The translations under genes and the position numbers were made by a program. The notes under the pieces were generated by a model. The model was not told where the DNA came from. It ran no database searches and was given only the letters and a program-made list of their open reading frames with translations. Shown here piece after piece: positions 53,175 through 61,160 of a stretch of DNA of 64,000 nt. The stretch is from Paludibacteraceae bacterium. GTDB taxonomy: Bacteria; Bacteroidota; Bacteroidia; Bacteroidales; Paludibacteraceae. The stretch lies in contig JAFPNK010000026.1 of NCBI GenBank assembly GCA_017401985.1, positions 1 through 64,000 on the forward strand, in the 5' to 3' direction. Every line of letters starts with the position of its first letter. Position 1 is the first letter of the stretch.

Positions 53175-54061
53175 TGTAGTATAGCTTGACGCAGGTCTTG
53201 TACATCAAGGTGCGTATAAATCTCTGTGGTGGCAAGGTCTTCGTGCCCTAACAATTGCTGAATAATACGCAAATCCGCTCCGTTTTGCAGCAGATGCGTA
53301 GCGAACGAGTGACGTAAGGTGTGCGGAGAAACAGTTTTGGTGATACCGGCCTCTGCGCACAGGTTCCGCACAATAGTGAAAACCATCGCGCGCGTCAGCG
53401 GCCGACCGTAGCGGTTCACGAAAGCATAGTCCCGCGACTCCGGTTTGATGGGCCATGTGGCGCGTTCCTCCAACCAATAACCGAGCCACTCTTCCGCTAC
53501 GGGCGAAAGAGGAACAAGGCGCTGTTTGGAACCCTTGCCTTCGATCAGCATATAGTGATCGTTCCGGTATATTTTGCTGAGTTGCAAGTTAACCAGTTCG
53601 CTTACACGCAAACCACTTCCGTATAGAATCTCCATCATCGCGCGGTTGCGGTGACCTTCATTGGAACTAAGGTCAATAGCCGCCATCATGCGGTTAATCT
53701 CATCCAGCGTCAGCACAGTAGGCAGATGCTTGGATTTCTTCGGCCCTTCTAATAATTCGGATGGGTCTTGGTCTATATAATCTTTGTATAGCAGAAACCG
53801 GAACCAGGAATGAATACCGGCCAGCACACGGGCTTGTGTGGCTTCGGAACGGATGGTCTTGAACTGCTGAAAAATAAACTCCTGCAATTGGTCAAAATCC
53901 ATCTTCACAAAGTCTATTCCGAACTCCTTGCAGTACATACGTAGTTTCTCCAGATCCATCTCATACCCTTCCACCGTGTTAGGGGAGTAGCCGCGTTCCA
54001 AACGTAGCCACGTATGGTATTCTTTGAGAAGCGCCGTATCAGATGTTACTGTTTTGCCCAT
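53153..54061 (-). CDS. xerD: Tyrosine recombinase XerD
   Basis: The 302-residue protein has the N-terminal SAM-like domain (about residues 8-100) and the C-terminal catalytic domain with the complete active-site set: Arg152 (GSGLRVSEL), Lys176 (IEGKGSKQR), His247 and Arg250 (HTLRHSFATH), His273 (LGHEDL) and the nucleophile Tyr282 (TEIYTHL). The length and spacing match chromosomal XerD rather than an integrase, and no integrated element is seen around it. With XerC it resolves chromosome dimers at dif. It overlaps the upstream lipoprotein gene by 16 bases and the DUF5686 gene by 22 bases. Confidence 0.95.
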   Translation of the reverse strand: MGKTVTSDTALLKEYHTWLRLERGYSPNTVEGYEMDLEKLRMYCKEFGIDFVKMDFDQLQEFIFQQFKTIRSEATQARVLAGIHSWFRFLLYKDYIDQDPSELLEGPKKSKHLPTVLTLDEINRMMAAIDLSSNEGHRNRAMMEILYGSGLRVSELVNLQLSKIYRNDHYMLIEGKGSKQRLVPLSPVAEEWLGYWLEERATWPIKPESRDYAFVNRYGRPLTRAMVFTIVRNLCAEAGITKTVSPHTLRHSFATHLLQNGADLRIIQQLLGHEDLATTEIYTHLDVQDLRQAILQCHPANK

Positions 54062-54612
54062 GGGATGAGAGTGCCGGTGAAGGAGCAGTTATAGGTGGCT
54101 TTGCCACCGTATGCGTTGCGGTAATAGAACGTGAATAGCAGACTGTCGTTCCGATAAACGAACGAACCGGAGTCTAACAGTTGTATTGATTGTAGTTTGT
54201 TTTGTTCTACGTACAGCAGGTATATACCGTGCGGGGTTCCTTCGTAGTCGCGTCCCGGAAGGAATCGGAACGAGGACTGCTGAAAATCGAAGATCGAAAG
54301 ACTATCCAGTGGAATGGATGTGTATCGGCCTTCCTCTAACAGCGAGTCAGGAACGAAGATATCCGTGATGCAGAGGTTGTAACCGGTTCCTTTCATGCGA
54401 TGAGCGGAATCCAATTCCAGCCCCTCAGAGTAGATATCTAGTCCTACGACTGCATAGGGAATCGAGTCATAGCAATGCCCGTATAGCTGTTCGTATGCCA
54501 GATTGTACGTTTTCGGGAAACCGCGGTAATACGAAGGCTGCGAAGGAGTACAAGCGATCGCCAAGAGGGCGACTGCAAGGTACACTATATGATGTGTGAT
54601 GTGTGATTTCAT
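54046..54612 (-). CDS. Lipoprotein of unknown function
   Basis: The 188-residue protein has a lipoprotein signal (VYLAVALLAIACTPS, Cys at about residue 21) and a Tyr- and Asp-rich beta-type body (HCYDSIPYAVVGLDIYSEGL, FLPGRDYEGTPHGIYLL, LFTFYYRNAYGG). I do not recognise the family. Its first codons (Met-Lys-Ser-His-Ile-Thr-His-His-Ile) are written by a heptamer array that spans the junction with the permease gene. It overlaps xerD by 16 bases at its 3' end and follows the permease stop codon by 3 bases. Confidence 0.78.
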   Translation of the reverse strand: MKSHITHHIVYLAVALLAIACTPSQPSYYRGFPKTYNLAYEQLYGHCYDSIPYAVVGLDIYSEGLELDSAHRMKGTGYNLCITDIFVPDSLLEEGRYTSIPLDSLSIFDFQQSSFRFLPGRDYEGTPHGIYLLYVEQNKLQSIQLLDSGSFVYRNDSLLFTFYYRNAYGGKATYNCSFTGTLIPWAKQ

Positions 54613-54641
54613 CTCTTAACTCTCCACTTTTAACTTTCGCG
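54591..54641. repeat. Two heptamer arrays at the permease-lipoprotein junction
   Basis: On the plus strand gatgtgt, gatgtgt, gatttca (54591-54611) is followed, after two bases, by tcttaac, tctccac, ttttaac, tttcgcg (54614-54641). On the coding (minus) strand the second array encodes the last residues and stop of the permease (RKLKVES) and the first encodes the start of the lipoprotein. Confidence 0.75.
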
Positions 54642-55842
54642 TCGGATACCACGCTGCGGCTAAACCAAGCAGCAGCACAATACCGCCCACGAGGATGATG
54701 TCCGGCGTTTGTACGTGCACCGGGTAGGCGGATATCACATAGTCTGTGCCGTCACCCAGTTTGAGCCAACCGAACTGCTGCTGTCCCAGGCACACGAGCA
54801 CGCCGAGCAGCAGACCCGCCAGTGTGCCAAGTGCGGAGATGAGCCAACCTTCCAACAGGAAGATCCGGCGTATCGTGTGTTCGTCGGCACCCAGATGGGA
54901 AAGGATACGGATACTCTCGCGTTTGTCAATGATAATCATAGAGAGCGATCCGATGATATTGAAGCTGGCAATCAGCAGAATAAAAATCAGCAGTAGCACC
55001 GTCAGCAGTTTCTCTATGCGCAGGATACGGAAGAAATCCTCCTGCTGCTCGTAGCGGTTCAGCACTTTATAACCCGGTCCTAAGGCTTTGGCTATTTGTG
55101 CTTTTATATTGGCGATCTCCGATTTTTTCTGCCCTTTGGGTTGTATTCTTAGCGCGGTGGCGGAGTACTCGTCGTAGTCGAATAACCGTTGTGCCATCGG
55201 CAGCGAAACGAGCATCAGTTGGTCATCGTACTCCACTTGATTCACGGCAAACGTGCCGGCAATGAACGCATGCTCATGTCGCAGCGATTGATCCGGGCGG
55301 AGTAGATTGATACGTCCGGTACGCTCCGGCGCATAGAGGTGTAACGCGCCTGTGAAATGCGCATTGATACCTATCTGCGATGCCAGTCCGCGCCCCAAGA
55401 CCGCGCGCTCGAAGGCACCGTCCCATACGCTGAAGTAACCGTCAGTGATGATGGTATCCATGTTTGCGGTGCGGGTGAAGAGGCTGTCCACTCCCATCAC
55501 ACGCGCAGGCATCTGATGGTCTTTGTATCGCACAAGCGCCGTTTGCTCCAACTGCATGGAGATGGCTTCTATATCCTCGCGCGCGTACAACGAAGCGATG
55601 GGAAGTGTGTCGGTGCGCAGTGTCTGGCCTTCCGTGGGAACGACCAGCAGCACCGGATCAAACTCCGAGAACATCTCTTCCACCAGCACACCGAAACCGT
55701 TCATCACGCTCAACACGCATATCATTGCCGCGGTGACCACAGCAATAGCACCGGCACTGATGCCGGAGACAATATTGATAGCGTTGTGTCCTTTCTTTGA
55801 GAAAAGGTATCGCCAAGCGATGTGCGGTTCAAGGCGAGCCAT
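54616..55842 (-). CDS. FtsX-like permease, LolC/E type
   Basis: The 408-residue inner-membrane protein has the LolC/LolE layout: an N-terminal membrane helix after AWRYLFSKKGHNAINIVSGI, a large periplasmic domain (about residues 45-265), and three C-terminal helices (FILLIASFNIIGSLSMII, LEGWLISALGTLAGLLLG, and a final helix from about residue 375). It would be the permease of an ABC transporter that extracts lipoproteins from the inner membrane, or a related MacB-type exporter; no ATPase gene (lolD) is adjacent. It follows rbfA by 43 bases, an order seen in other Bacteroidales. Its last codons lie in a heptamer array. Confidence 0.9.
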   Translation of the reverse strand: MARLEPHIAWRYLFSKKGHNAINIVSGISAGAIAVVTAAMICVLSVMNGFGVLVEEMFSEFDPVLLVVPTEGQTLRTDTLPIASLYAREDIEAISMQLEQTALVRYKDHQMPARVMGVDSLFTRTANMDTIITDGYFSVWDGAFERAVLGRGLASQIGINAHFTGALHLYAPERTGRINLLRPDQSLRHEHAFIAGTFAVNQVEYDDQLMLVSLPMAQRLFDYDEYSATALRIQPKGQKKSEIANIKAQIAKALGPGYKVLNRYEQQEDFFRILRIEKLLTVLLLIFILLIASFNIIGSLSMIIIDKRESIRILSHLGADEHTIRRIFLLEGWLISALGTLAGLLLGVLVCLGQQQFGWLKLGDGTDYVISAYPVHVQTPDIILVGGIVLLLGLAAAWYPTRKLKVES

Positions 55843-55854
55843 GGTTATAAACAG

Positions 55855-55876
55855 AAAGAGCCCCTAACGGACTCTA
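55855..55876 (-). terminator. Weak hairpin between rbfA and the permease gene
   Basis: On the minus strand agagtcc and gggctct form a 7-bp stem (one G-T pair) around gttag, followed by ttct. The T tract is short, so partial termination or none is possible. Confidence 0.4.
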
Positions 55877-55885
55877 TTTCAATTG

Positions 55886-56221
55886 TTATTTACCTAATAA
55901 CTCATCTATTCGTTCCATTCGGTCGATGGTCTCGTCGAGATGGAAGATGATCTCCGGTATGATTCGCAACTGATGCCGCTCGAGGGTTCCCAATTCTCCG
56001 CGGAAGCGGTGGGCGTTCTCCTCAATCAGCGCCATCGTTGCTGCAACCTTATCTTGCGGGAAGATAGATAAATAGATGTGAGCAATAGCCAAATCCGGCG
56101 ACACACGCACTTCGCTCACAGAAATCAATGTTCCGTGGAGCGTGCGCGCGTATCGCAGTAAGATGTCGCTCATGTCTTTTTGAATCAGACGAGCAATCTT
56201 GTGTTGTCTAGTTGACTCCAT
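55886..56221 (-). CDS. rbfA: Ribosome-binding factor A
   Basis: The 111-residue protein matches RbfA, a KH-type RNA-binding protein that helps the small ribosomal subunit mature and is needed at low temperature. Recognisable parts are the start STRQHKIARLIQKDMSDIL, the KH-like strand-helix core VSEVRVSPDLAIAHIYLSIF and the end RIIPEIIFHLDETIDRMERI. The start codon overlaps the stop codon of rpmH by one base, so the two ribosome genes form one transcript. Confidence 0.94.
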   Translation of the reverse strand: MESTRQHKIARLIQKDMSDILLRYARTLHGTLISVSEVRVSPDLAIAHIYLSIFPQDKVAATMALIEENAHRFRGELGTLERHQLRIIPEIIFHLDETIDRMERIDELLGK

Positions 56222-56379
56222 TAAAATTTGTGGCGACCCTCGTCAGCTACGGTCAGTTTCTTGCGACCTTTAGCACGGCGTGCAGCCAATACACGGCGAC
56301 CGTTTGCGGTAGCCATTCTCTCCAAGAAGCCGTGTTTGTTACGACGCTTGCGTTGGGAAGGTTGGAATGTACGTTTCAT
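56221..56379 (-). CDS. rpmH: 50S ribosomal protein L34
   Basis: This 52-residue frame reads [20 protein letters not shown], then [20 protein letters not shown] and a short [13 protein letters not shown] end. The pattern TFQPSxRKRxxxHGFxxRMxTxxGRxVLxxRRxKGRxxL is diagnostic for L34. In most bacteria rpmH lies next to rnpA; here it is followed by rbfA with a one-base overlap. It has a strong promoter and a leader with a small hairpin. Confidence 0.98.
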   Translation of the reverse strand: MKRTFQPSQRKRRNKHGFLERMATANGRRVLAARRAKGRKKLTVADEGRHKF

Positions 56380-56397
56380 TGTCTTATTGTTATTAAG

Positions 56398-56413
56398 GTT
56401 CTCTCACGAGAAC
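56398..56413 (-). promoter_or_regulatory. GNRA-type hairpin in the rpmH leader
   Basis: In the L34 mRNA the leader reads gttctc gtga gagaac: a 6-bp perfect stem closed by the tetraloop GUGA, a GNRA loop. It ends 18 bases before the start codon. It may stabilise the leader or be a site for L34 feedback control; this is unproven. Confidence 0.5.
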
Positions 56414-56437
56414 GGGTTTATACGTCAAAAAAGCGTG

Positions 56438-56468
56438 CAAAGGTACTGCTTTTTTTTGAATTGACCAA
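56438..56468 (-). promoter_or_regulatory. Promoter of rpmH-rbfA (minus strand)
   Basis: On the minus strand TTG (56466-56468) and TACCTTTG (56438-56445) are 20 bases apart, with an A-tract in the spacer. The box lies 58 bases before the rpmH start codon. Confidence 0.85.
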
Positions 56469-56503
56469 ATTTTTTTGCACTTTTTTTGTTTTTGTACGTG
56501 TTT

Positions 56504-57082
56504 TTAATCAAAAACTTCCATCAAAATGTCCAGCGAACGGGGTGTTTGCCATGTTTCAACGTGTTCTTCGAAGTATGAACAGAGTGACCGTAATGCTTCT
56601 TGACGCGCTTTGCGGGTCGTCGGTGTAGAATGATTAGAAATTTGGTCTTCGGGAATGGCAAATCCCAATTTTGCTGCAAAATCCGCAAGGAACTGCAGGT
56701 GGAAGTTAGCTACCTGATCGGCAGGGGTGCTGTCTAAGGCGCGGATGGCTTCTGTTATGAACTCGTACATCGGTTCATCGCTCATCGGATGCCGCAGTAC
56801 ATGGTAGAGTACCTCACTGATAAACAGCGAGATGGCGCGTTTGTACGGGTCTGTGGTGATGGTAGTGGGTACGTAGGTCAGTTGAGCCGTTCGGACAGAA
56901 TGCTCGTCGATGGTCAATTGAACGATGGCGAGCGGGGTGTATTTGCCGGTGGTGTTCTTCCTCCCGATTCCATACACCTTATAGTTAGCGCGTCCGCCCG
57001 TGCGCGTGTACGCGTGCAGTAGATGGGCTTTGTCGTTGTGCGGCTGAAGAGCGAGCACTATGGCATCAGTGGTGCTTAACAT
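56504..57082 (-). CDS. recO: DNA repair protein RecO, short form
   Basis: The 192-residue protein has the RecO N-terminal OB-fold (TTDAIVLALQPHNDKAHLLH, TRTGGRANYKVYGIGRK) and helical middle (ISLFISEVLYHVLRHP). RecO loads RecA on SSB-coated DNA with RecR. Most RecO proteins are about 240 residues and many carry four zinc-binding cysteines; this one has a single Cys and is shorter, with the C-terminal part reduced. The start at 57082 overlaps the phosphoesterase gene by 17 bases. The 124-base gap to rpmH holds the rpmH leader hairpin and promoter. Confidence 0.88.
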   Translation of the reverse strand: MLSTTDAIVLALQPHNDKAHLLHAYTRTGGRANYKVYGIGRKNTTGKYTPLAIVQLTIDEHSVRTAQLTYVPTTITTDPYKRAISLFISEVLYHVLRHPMSDEPMYEFITEAIRALDSTPADQVANFHLQFLADFAAKLGFAIPEDQISNHSTPTTRKARQEALRSLCSYFEEHVETWQTPRSLDILMEVFD

Positions 57083-58013
57083 AGACGATGTCCACCACTT
57101 GACCGTCGCTCAAACGGTAGGTATTGAACGTTAAAGGAGAAGGTTGGTAACTGACATCCGTTCGTTTGATGGACAGCACCGAATAGGTGGGAACGGTGTC
57201 CGTTACGTCTGCAATGCAGCGTATGTGTTGCGCTTTGTTCTTGCCGGCCGTATTCATGACCACGAACGGTCCGCGGCGCATGTAACTGTGGTCGTGTCCG
57301 GCTATCACGAGATCTGCATCCGCCAGCGCATGTCTGAACGTGGTATAGATGAGCGGATTGCATCGTCCTTTGCCGGGCGAGAGAACAGGGTGGTGCATCA
57401 TCACCACTATAAACCGATCGTCGGCGGTGTACATCGCTTCGCACAACCAGGTGAGCGTGCGCGTGAGGTAAACCAAACGGTCCAGGGGATTCGTATCAAT
57501 CACGATGAGACGCAGATCGGTATAATCGAAATAATAACTGGCACCGGGCACTTCGATCGGTCCGTTATGCGGATGCTCGAAAGCACTCTCCCATACGGGC
57601 GATACTTGTTTGAACCAGCCTTTGGAGTACTCATGATTACCCGGGCAAGGAATGACGGGCGTGCCGAACAGTTGACTTCCTGTCCATTCGCGCAGTAGCC
57701 ACTGGTAGTAGTAGCCTTGTCCGCGTTCCAGCCAGTCACCCGTTTGTGCTACAGCATCAACCTGTGGTACACGCGCAGCCAGCGTGTCGTAGTCGGCACG
57801 CGTCAGGCGGTTATGAATATCTCCGAGCACCAGTATGTCCAGTGATTCCGGAGTGGTGTCTTGGGTGAAGAATGGGAACGTGTATGTGCGTTGTGCCCCT
57901 TTCCATTCCGGTTCATCCGGCATGCCGAACCACGCCTGCCAGCGGACGATGCAGAGTGCTGCAGCGCCCGCTACCAGTAGCGTGATTACTATGCCATATA
58001 CCCATTTTTTCAT
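57066..58013 (-). CDS. Calcineurin-like metallophosphoesterase
   Basis: The 315-residue protein has an N-terminal membrane anchor (about residues 5-24) and the five metallophosphoesterase motifs in order: LGDIHNR, TGDWLERG, PGNHEYSKG, VVMMHHP and IAGHDHSYM. The catalytic part would face the periplasm. The family includes phosphatases, nucleotidases and phosphodiesterases; the substrate cannot be told from sequence. It overlaps the DUF3127 gene by one base and recO by 17 bases, so it is within the pgk-DUF3127-phosphoesterase-recO run. Confidence 0.93.
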   Translation of the reverse strand: MKKWVYGIVITLLVAGAAALCIVRWQAWFGMPDEPEWKGAQRTYTFPFFTQDTTPESLDILVLGDIHNRLTRADYDTLAARVPQVDAVAQTGDWLERGQGYYYQWLLREWTGSQLFGTPVIPCPGNHEYSKGWFKQVSPVWESAFEHPHNGPIEVPGASYYFDYTDLRLIVIDTNPLDRLVYLTRTLTWLCEAMYTADDRFIVVMMHHPVLSPGKGRCNPLIYTTFRHALADADLVIAGHDHSYMRRGPFVVMNTAGKNKAQHIRCIADVTDTVPTYSVLSIKRTDVSYQPSPLTFNTYRLSDGQVVDIVYVKHH

Positions 58014-58429
58014 TAGAAGGGCAGATCGCTGGTACCGTCACCGGCTGAAGCGTCAAACGGATCAACGTTCACCGGAGCGGCAGGTTGTTCAGCAACAGGC
58101 GCAGCAACCGGAGCGGCTTGTGCCGGAGCAGCTGCAGGTACAGCAGCGGCCTGCGTTGTGTCGCCTTGTTGAATACGCCAAGCACGGATGGAGGTGTACC
58201 AACGGCCGTTGAACTCACGGCTCTCGATATCGAAACTAACTGTTACCAATTGGTCTATATCGCAGGGGTTCTGTTTGATACGATCCTCACCGAATACCTC
58301 AAAATGCACTTTGCGGGGATACTGATCCAGTGTCTCCAGTACATACGGTTGCACTTTCCACGGGTTACCGTTTTTGCCAATGCCCTCTTGTGCGGGCAGG
58401 ACTTGTATGATTTTTCCTACTACTTCCAT
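58013..58429 (-). CDS. DUF3127 protein with SSB-like C-terminal tail
   Basis: The 138-residue protein consists of an OB-fold-like DUF3127 domain (residues 1-88, with MEVVGKIIQVLPAQEGIGKN and VTVSFDIESREFNGRWYTSI), an Ala/Pro-rich linker (about 92-122) and a tail that ends DLPF. DUF3127 is regarded as single-strand DNA-binding or SSB-like in Bacteroidetes and their phages. The linker and the acidic-hydrophobic tip closely copy the layout of SSB, whose last residues recruit repair proteins such as RecO. recO lies two genes downstream in the same run, which supports a DNA-repair link. It starts 5 bases after pgk. Confidence 0.88.
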   Translation of the reverse strand: MEVVGKIIQVLPAQEGIGKNGNPWKVQPYVLETLDQYPRKVHFEVFGEDRIKQNPCDIDQLVTVSFDIESREFNGRWYTSIRAWRIQQGDTTQAAAVPAAAPAQAAPVAAPVAEQPAAPVNVDPFDASAGDGTSDLPF

Positions 58430-58434
58430 GATGA

Positions 58435-59682
58435 TTAACCTTTGATTGCTGCAACACCCGGGAGAACTTTACCTTCGATAGCTTCGAGCAGTGCACCACC
58501 ACCGGTGGAGATGTACGAAACCTTGTCAGCCAGACCGAACTTGTTCACACAAGCTACGGAGTCACCACCGCCGATGAGCGAGAAAGCACCTTCAGCAGTT
58601 GCCTCTGCGATAGCCTCACCGATTGCACGGCTACCGCCGCAGAAGTTATCAAACTCGAACACGCCTGCAGGACCGTTCCAGAGGATGGTCTTAGCGCCCT
58701 TGATAGCATTGCGGAAGTTCTTCTGTGCCTCAGGACCTGCATCGAGTCCTTCCCAACCCTCAGGAATAGCGTTGGACGGGAAGATCTTCTGGTTAGCGTC
58801 GTTGCTGAAGTTATCTGCGCAGATAGCATCCGGAGCGAGCACGAGCTCTACACCGTTCTTCTTAGCCAGTTCCTCAACGCCAAGCGCTACATCGAGTTTG
58901 TCGAGTTCAACGATTGAACCACCGATCTCGCCACCATGTGCTTTTGCGAACGTATAGGTCATACCACCGCAGAGGATCAGTTTGTCCACCTTACCGAGCA
59001 GGTTCTCGATGATACCGATCTTGGAGCTTACTTTCGAACCACCCATGATGGCAACGAACGGACGTTTGATGTCACCGAGTACTGCATCTACAGCTGCTAC
59101 CTCTTTCTCCATCAGGAAGCCGAGCATCTTATTGTCTGCATCGAAGTAGTCTGCAATAACAGCGGTCGAAGCATGTTTGCGGTGAGCGGTTCCGAAAGCG
59201 TCCATTACATAGCAGTCTGCGTACGATGCGAGCACTTTAGCGAAGTCTTTCTGACGTGCTTTCATCTCTTTCTTAGCAGCCTCGTAAGCCGGATCCTCTT
59301 TCTCAATACCTACCGGTTTGCCTTCCTCTTCCGGATAGAAACGGAGGTTCTCGAGCAGCAGTACCTCACCCGGTTTGAGAGCAGCAGCTTGGTCTTGTGC
59401 TTTAGCGCAGTCCTCAGCGAACTGAACAGGACGACCGAGCGCAGCAGCTACCGCATCTTTGATCTGACCAAGGCTGAACTTAGCCTGTACTTTACCTTTC
59501 GGTTTGCCCATGTGGCTCATGATGATGAGCGCACCGCCCTCGTCGAGGATGTGCTTCAACGTAGGAAGCGCACCACGAATACGGGTGTCGTCTGTGATCT
59601 TACCGTTCTCATCCAGTGGCACATTGAAGTCCACGCGTACAATCGCTTTCTTACCTGCGAATTTGTAATCTTTGATAGTCAT
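58435..59682 (-). CDS. pgk: Phosphoglycerate kinase
   Basis: The 415-residue protein carries the PGK signature ([18 protein letters not shown]), the 3-phosphoglycerate-binding basic residues, [17 protein letters not shown], the hinge region and the C-terminal ATP site ([28 protein letters not shown]). It makes ATP and 3-phosphoglycerate in glycolysis. The length matches the family. The gene is preceded on the coding strand by a heptamer array in the 47-base gap after the DUF6242 lipoprotein gene; no TAnnTTTG box is visible there, so it may be read from the upstream gene. Confidence 0.98.
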   Translation of the reverse strand: MTIKDYKFAGKKAIVRVDFNVPLDENGKITDDTRIRGALPTLKHILDEGGALIIMSHMGKPKGKVQAKFSLGQIKDAVAAALGRPVQFAEDCAKAQDQAAALKPGEVLLLENLRFYPEEEGKPVGIEKEDPAYEAAKKEMKARQKDFAKVLASYADCYVMDAFGTAHRKHASTAVIADYFDADNKMLGFLMEKEVAAVDAVLGDIKRPFVAIMGGSKVSSKIGIIENLLGKVDKLILCGGMTYTFAKAHGGEIGGSIVELDKLDVALGVEELAKKNGVELVLAPDAICADNFSNDANQKIFPSNAIPEGWEGLDAGPEAQKNFRNAIKGAKTILWNGPAGVFEFDNFCGGSRAIGEAIAEATAEGAFSLIGGGDSVACVNKFGLADKVSYISTGGGALLEAIEGKVLPGVAAIKG

Positions 59683-59692
59683 AATAGTAATA

Positions 59693-59727
59693 TTTTTGAT
59701 TTGTGATTTATGATTTCAAATTTGTTA
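59693..59727. repeat. Heptamer array between the DUF6242 gene and pgk
   Basis: Five 7-base units on the plus strand (tttttga, tttgtga, tttatga, tttcaaa, tttgtta) fill most of the 47-base gap. The words tttttga, tttatga and tttcaaa also occur, in the same order, in the array at 62514-62548. Confidence 0.85.
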
Positions 59728-59729
59728 TT

Positions 59730-61064
59730 TTACCAGTCAATGGAGGTGAGGCGACCTTTGTACACATCGCTGTGGGTCATTTGTGCGTCTTGTCCTCCGA
59801 ACAGGTATATATCGTTATTGCGCACGATAGCCGTCTGTTTCTGCCGTGCCTGATATACTTCGGGCAGTCGGTTCTTCGCCGTGTCGGCTGCGTACCAGTT
59901 CAGTCCCTCGTCGTCCGAGATGAGTATATCGCGTCCGTAATAGGTCATCTTGTCATCCACTCCGCCGAACATCAGCAGTTGGTTGTTATAACTGATGATA
60001 GAAACGCCGGTCAGGCTCTTGAAGGCCGGTCTGCCGATGGAGAACTCCTGCAAGCGGTATCCGTTATTCTCCGGCGTATGTTTGGAGTACTCCAGGTTCC
60101 ATCGTGTGTTGAGTGACTGTCCGTTCTCCGCGAAGCCTCCGACGATCATTGCCCGCTCGCGTAAGCTTGGGCTACGGAAGGTGACGGTGGCGAAGTCGCT
60201 GACAGGGAACAGTCCTTCGGGCTTGAGTCCGGTCATGGTGATCGCGCCGTCTGCGTAGGTGCCCAGTTCGTAGGCATCCTCGTTGCCGGTTAGCGCCCAT
60301 ACTTGTTCGTTCCAATAGAGCAGCATCGTTTGCACGGTACAGCCGACGGTATGTGCGGTCCAGTTGATGGCATCCGTAGAGGTATAGACGGCGTTGTCTT
60401 GTCCGTAATAGAGCGTAGTGCCGTCGCTGATGATCTGACGTACGCGTGTGCCGGCCGGCAGTCCGGTCGGTTGACCTTCGTCACTCCATGTGGCGCCATC
60501 TGCAGAGCGGTATGCGCGCAGCGCAAAACCGTTGGAACTGATCAGCACAAAATCACTACCCGCTTCCACTACGCGTTGCTCGTTATCATGGTCGGGATAG
60601 ATACCTGCGGTCAGTTGTGTCCAGGTGTACAGATCGGGATCCACTTGATGCACGGTTGCGCGAATCTCATACACCTTGGTCGTCGATTGATCAGCCGAAC
60701 GAAGCGTCAGATAGACCGGTTGTTTGGTGAAGTCCAAGGTGTCGTATCCGGTCAGCACCACGGTGGTGTCCACGAAGGTGAGGAACGCTGCGCCTGGAGT
60801 AGCGGCAAAGGTGAAGCGCGGAACGACGCTGTCCAGGCGTGTGCCGTAGAGCATGGAGTCTTTGTTCCATACCAGACCGGTGTCCAGTCGTTCGTCCACG
60901 GTGAAGACCGCAGCCGCAAGACCGGGCATGGAGTCGTTTTTGGCGAACGAGAACGCACTGAGTTTAGCCACTGAGGAAAGGGTGGATGAACTGGTCGATT
61001 TGCTCTCGCATCCGGTCAGCACAACTGCCATTATGCTCAATAATATATATAAAAAGTGCTTCAT
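59730..61064 (-). CDS. DUF6242 family lipoprotein with kelch-like repeats
   Basis: The 444-residue protein has a lipoprotein signal (LLSIMAVVLTGCES, Cys at about residue 19), an N-terminal beta domain in which Phe/Thr-rich strands ending TTVVLTGYDTLDF are seen, and from about residue 150 a six- to seven-bladed beta-propeller region with kelch/BNR-like strands (YRSADGATWSDEGQPTG, LMFGGVDDKM, IYLFGGQDA). This matches the DUF6242 group of Bacteroidales surface lipoproteins; the ligand is unknown. The start lies in a divergent region with the folate cyclo-ligase gene, but no clear minus-strand promoter of the usual type is visible. Confidence 0.85.
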   Translation of the reverse strand: MKHFLYILLSIMAVVLTGCESKSTSSSTLSSVAKLSAFSFAKNDSMPGLAAAVFTVDERLDTGLVWNKDSMLYGTRLDSVVPRFTFAATPGAAFLTFVDTTVVLTGYDTLDFTKQPVYLTLRSADQSTTKVYEIRATVHQVDPDLYTWTQLTAGIYPDHDNEQRVVEAGSDFVLISSNGFALRAYRSADGATWSDEGQPTGLPAGTRVRQIISDGTTLYYGQDNAVYTSTDAINWTAHTVGCTVQTMLLYWNEQVWALTGNEDAYELGTYADGAITMTGLKPEGLFPVSDFATVTFRSPSLRERAMIVGGFAENGQSLNTRWNLEYSKHTPENNGYRLQEFSIGRPAFKSLTGVSIISYNNQLLMFGGVDDKMTYYGRDILISDDEGLNWYAADTAKNRLPEVYQARQKQTAIVRNNDIYLFGGQDAQMTHSDVYKGRLTSIDW

Positions 61065-61098
61065 TTGGCGTTTATTTCGTATTATTTTGTTTTTTTTC

Positions 61099-61129
61099 TT
61101 GTCTATTTCGGAAAAAAGCAGTACCTTTG
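61099..61129 (+). promoter_or_regulatory. Promoter of the cyclo-ligase gene
   Basis: TTG at 61099-61101 and TACCTTTG at 61122-61129 are 20 bases apart, 31 bases before the ATG. The -7 box shows that in-frame codons upstream of 61161 are not translated. Confidence 0.87.
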
Positions 61130-61160
61130 CAGCCCGAAATACAAATTATCATCAATCGCT

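Noticed and set aside
53153..54061. Tyrosine recombinase as the integrase of a mobile element
   Set aside because: It matches chromosomal XerD in length and motifs, is embedded in a housekeeping run, and no attachment repeats or cargo are visible.
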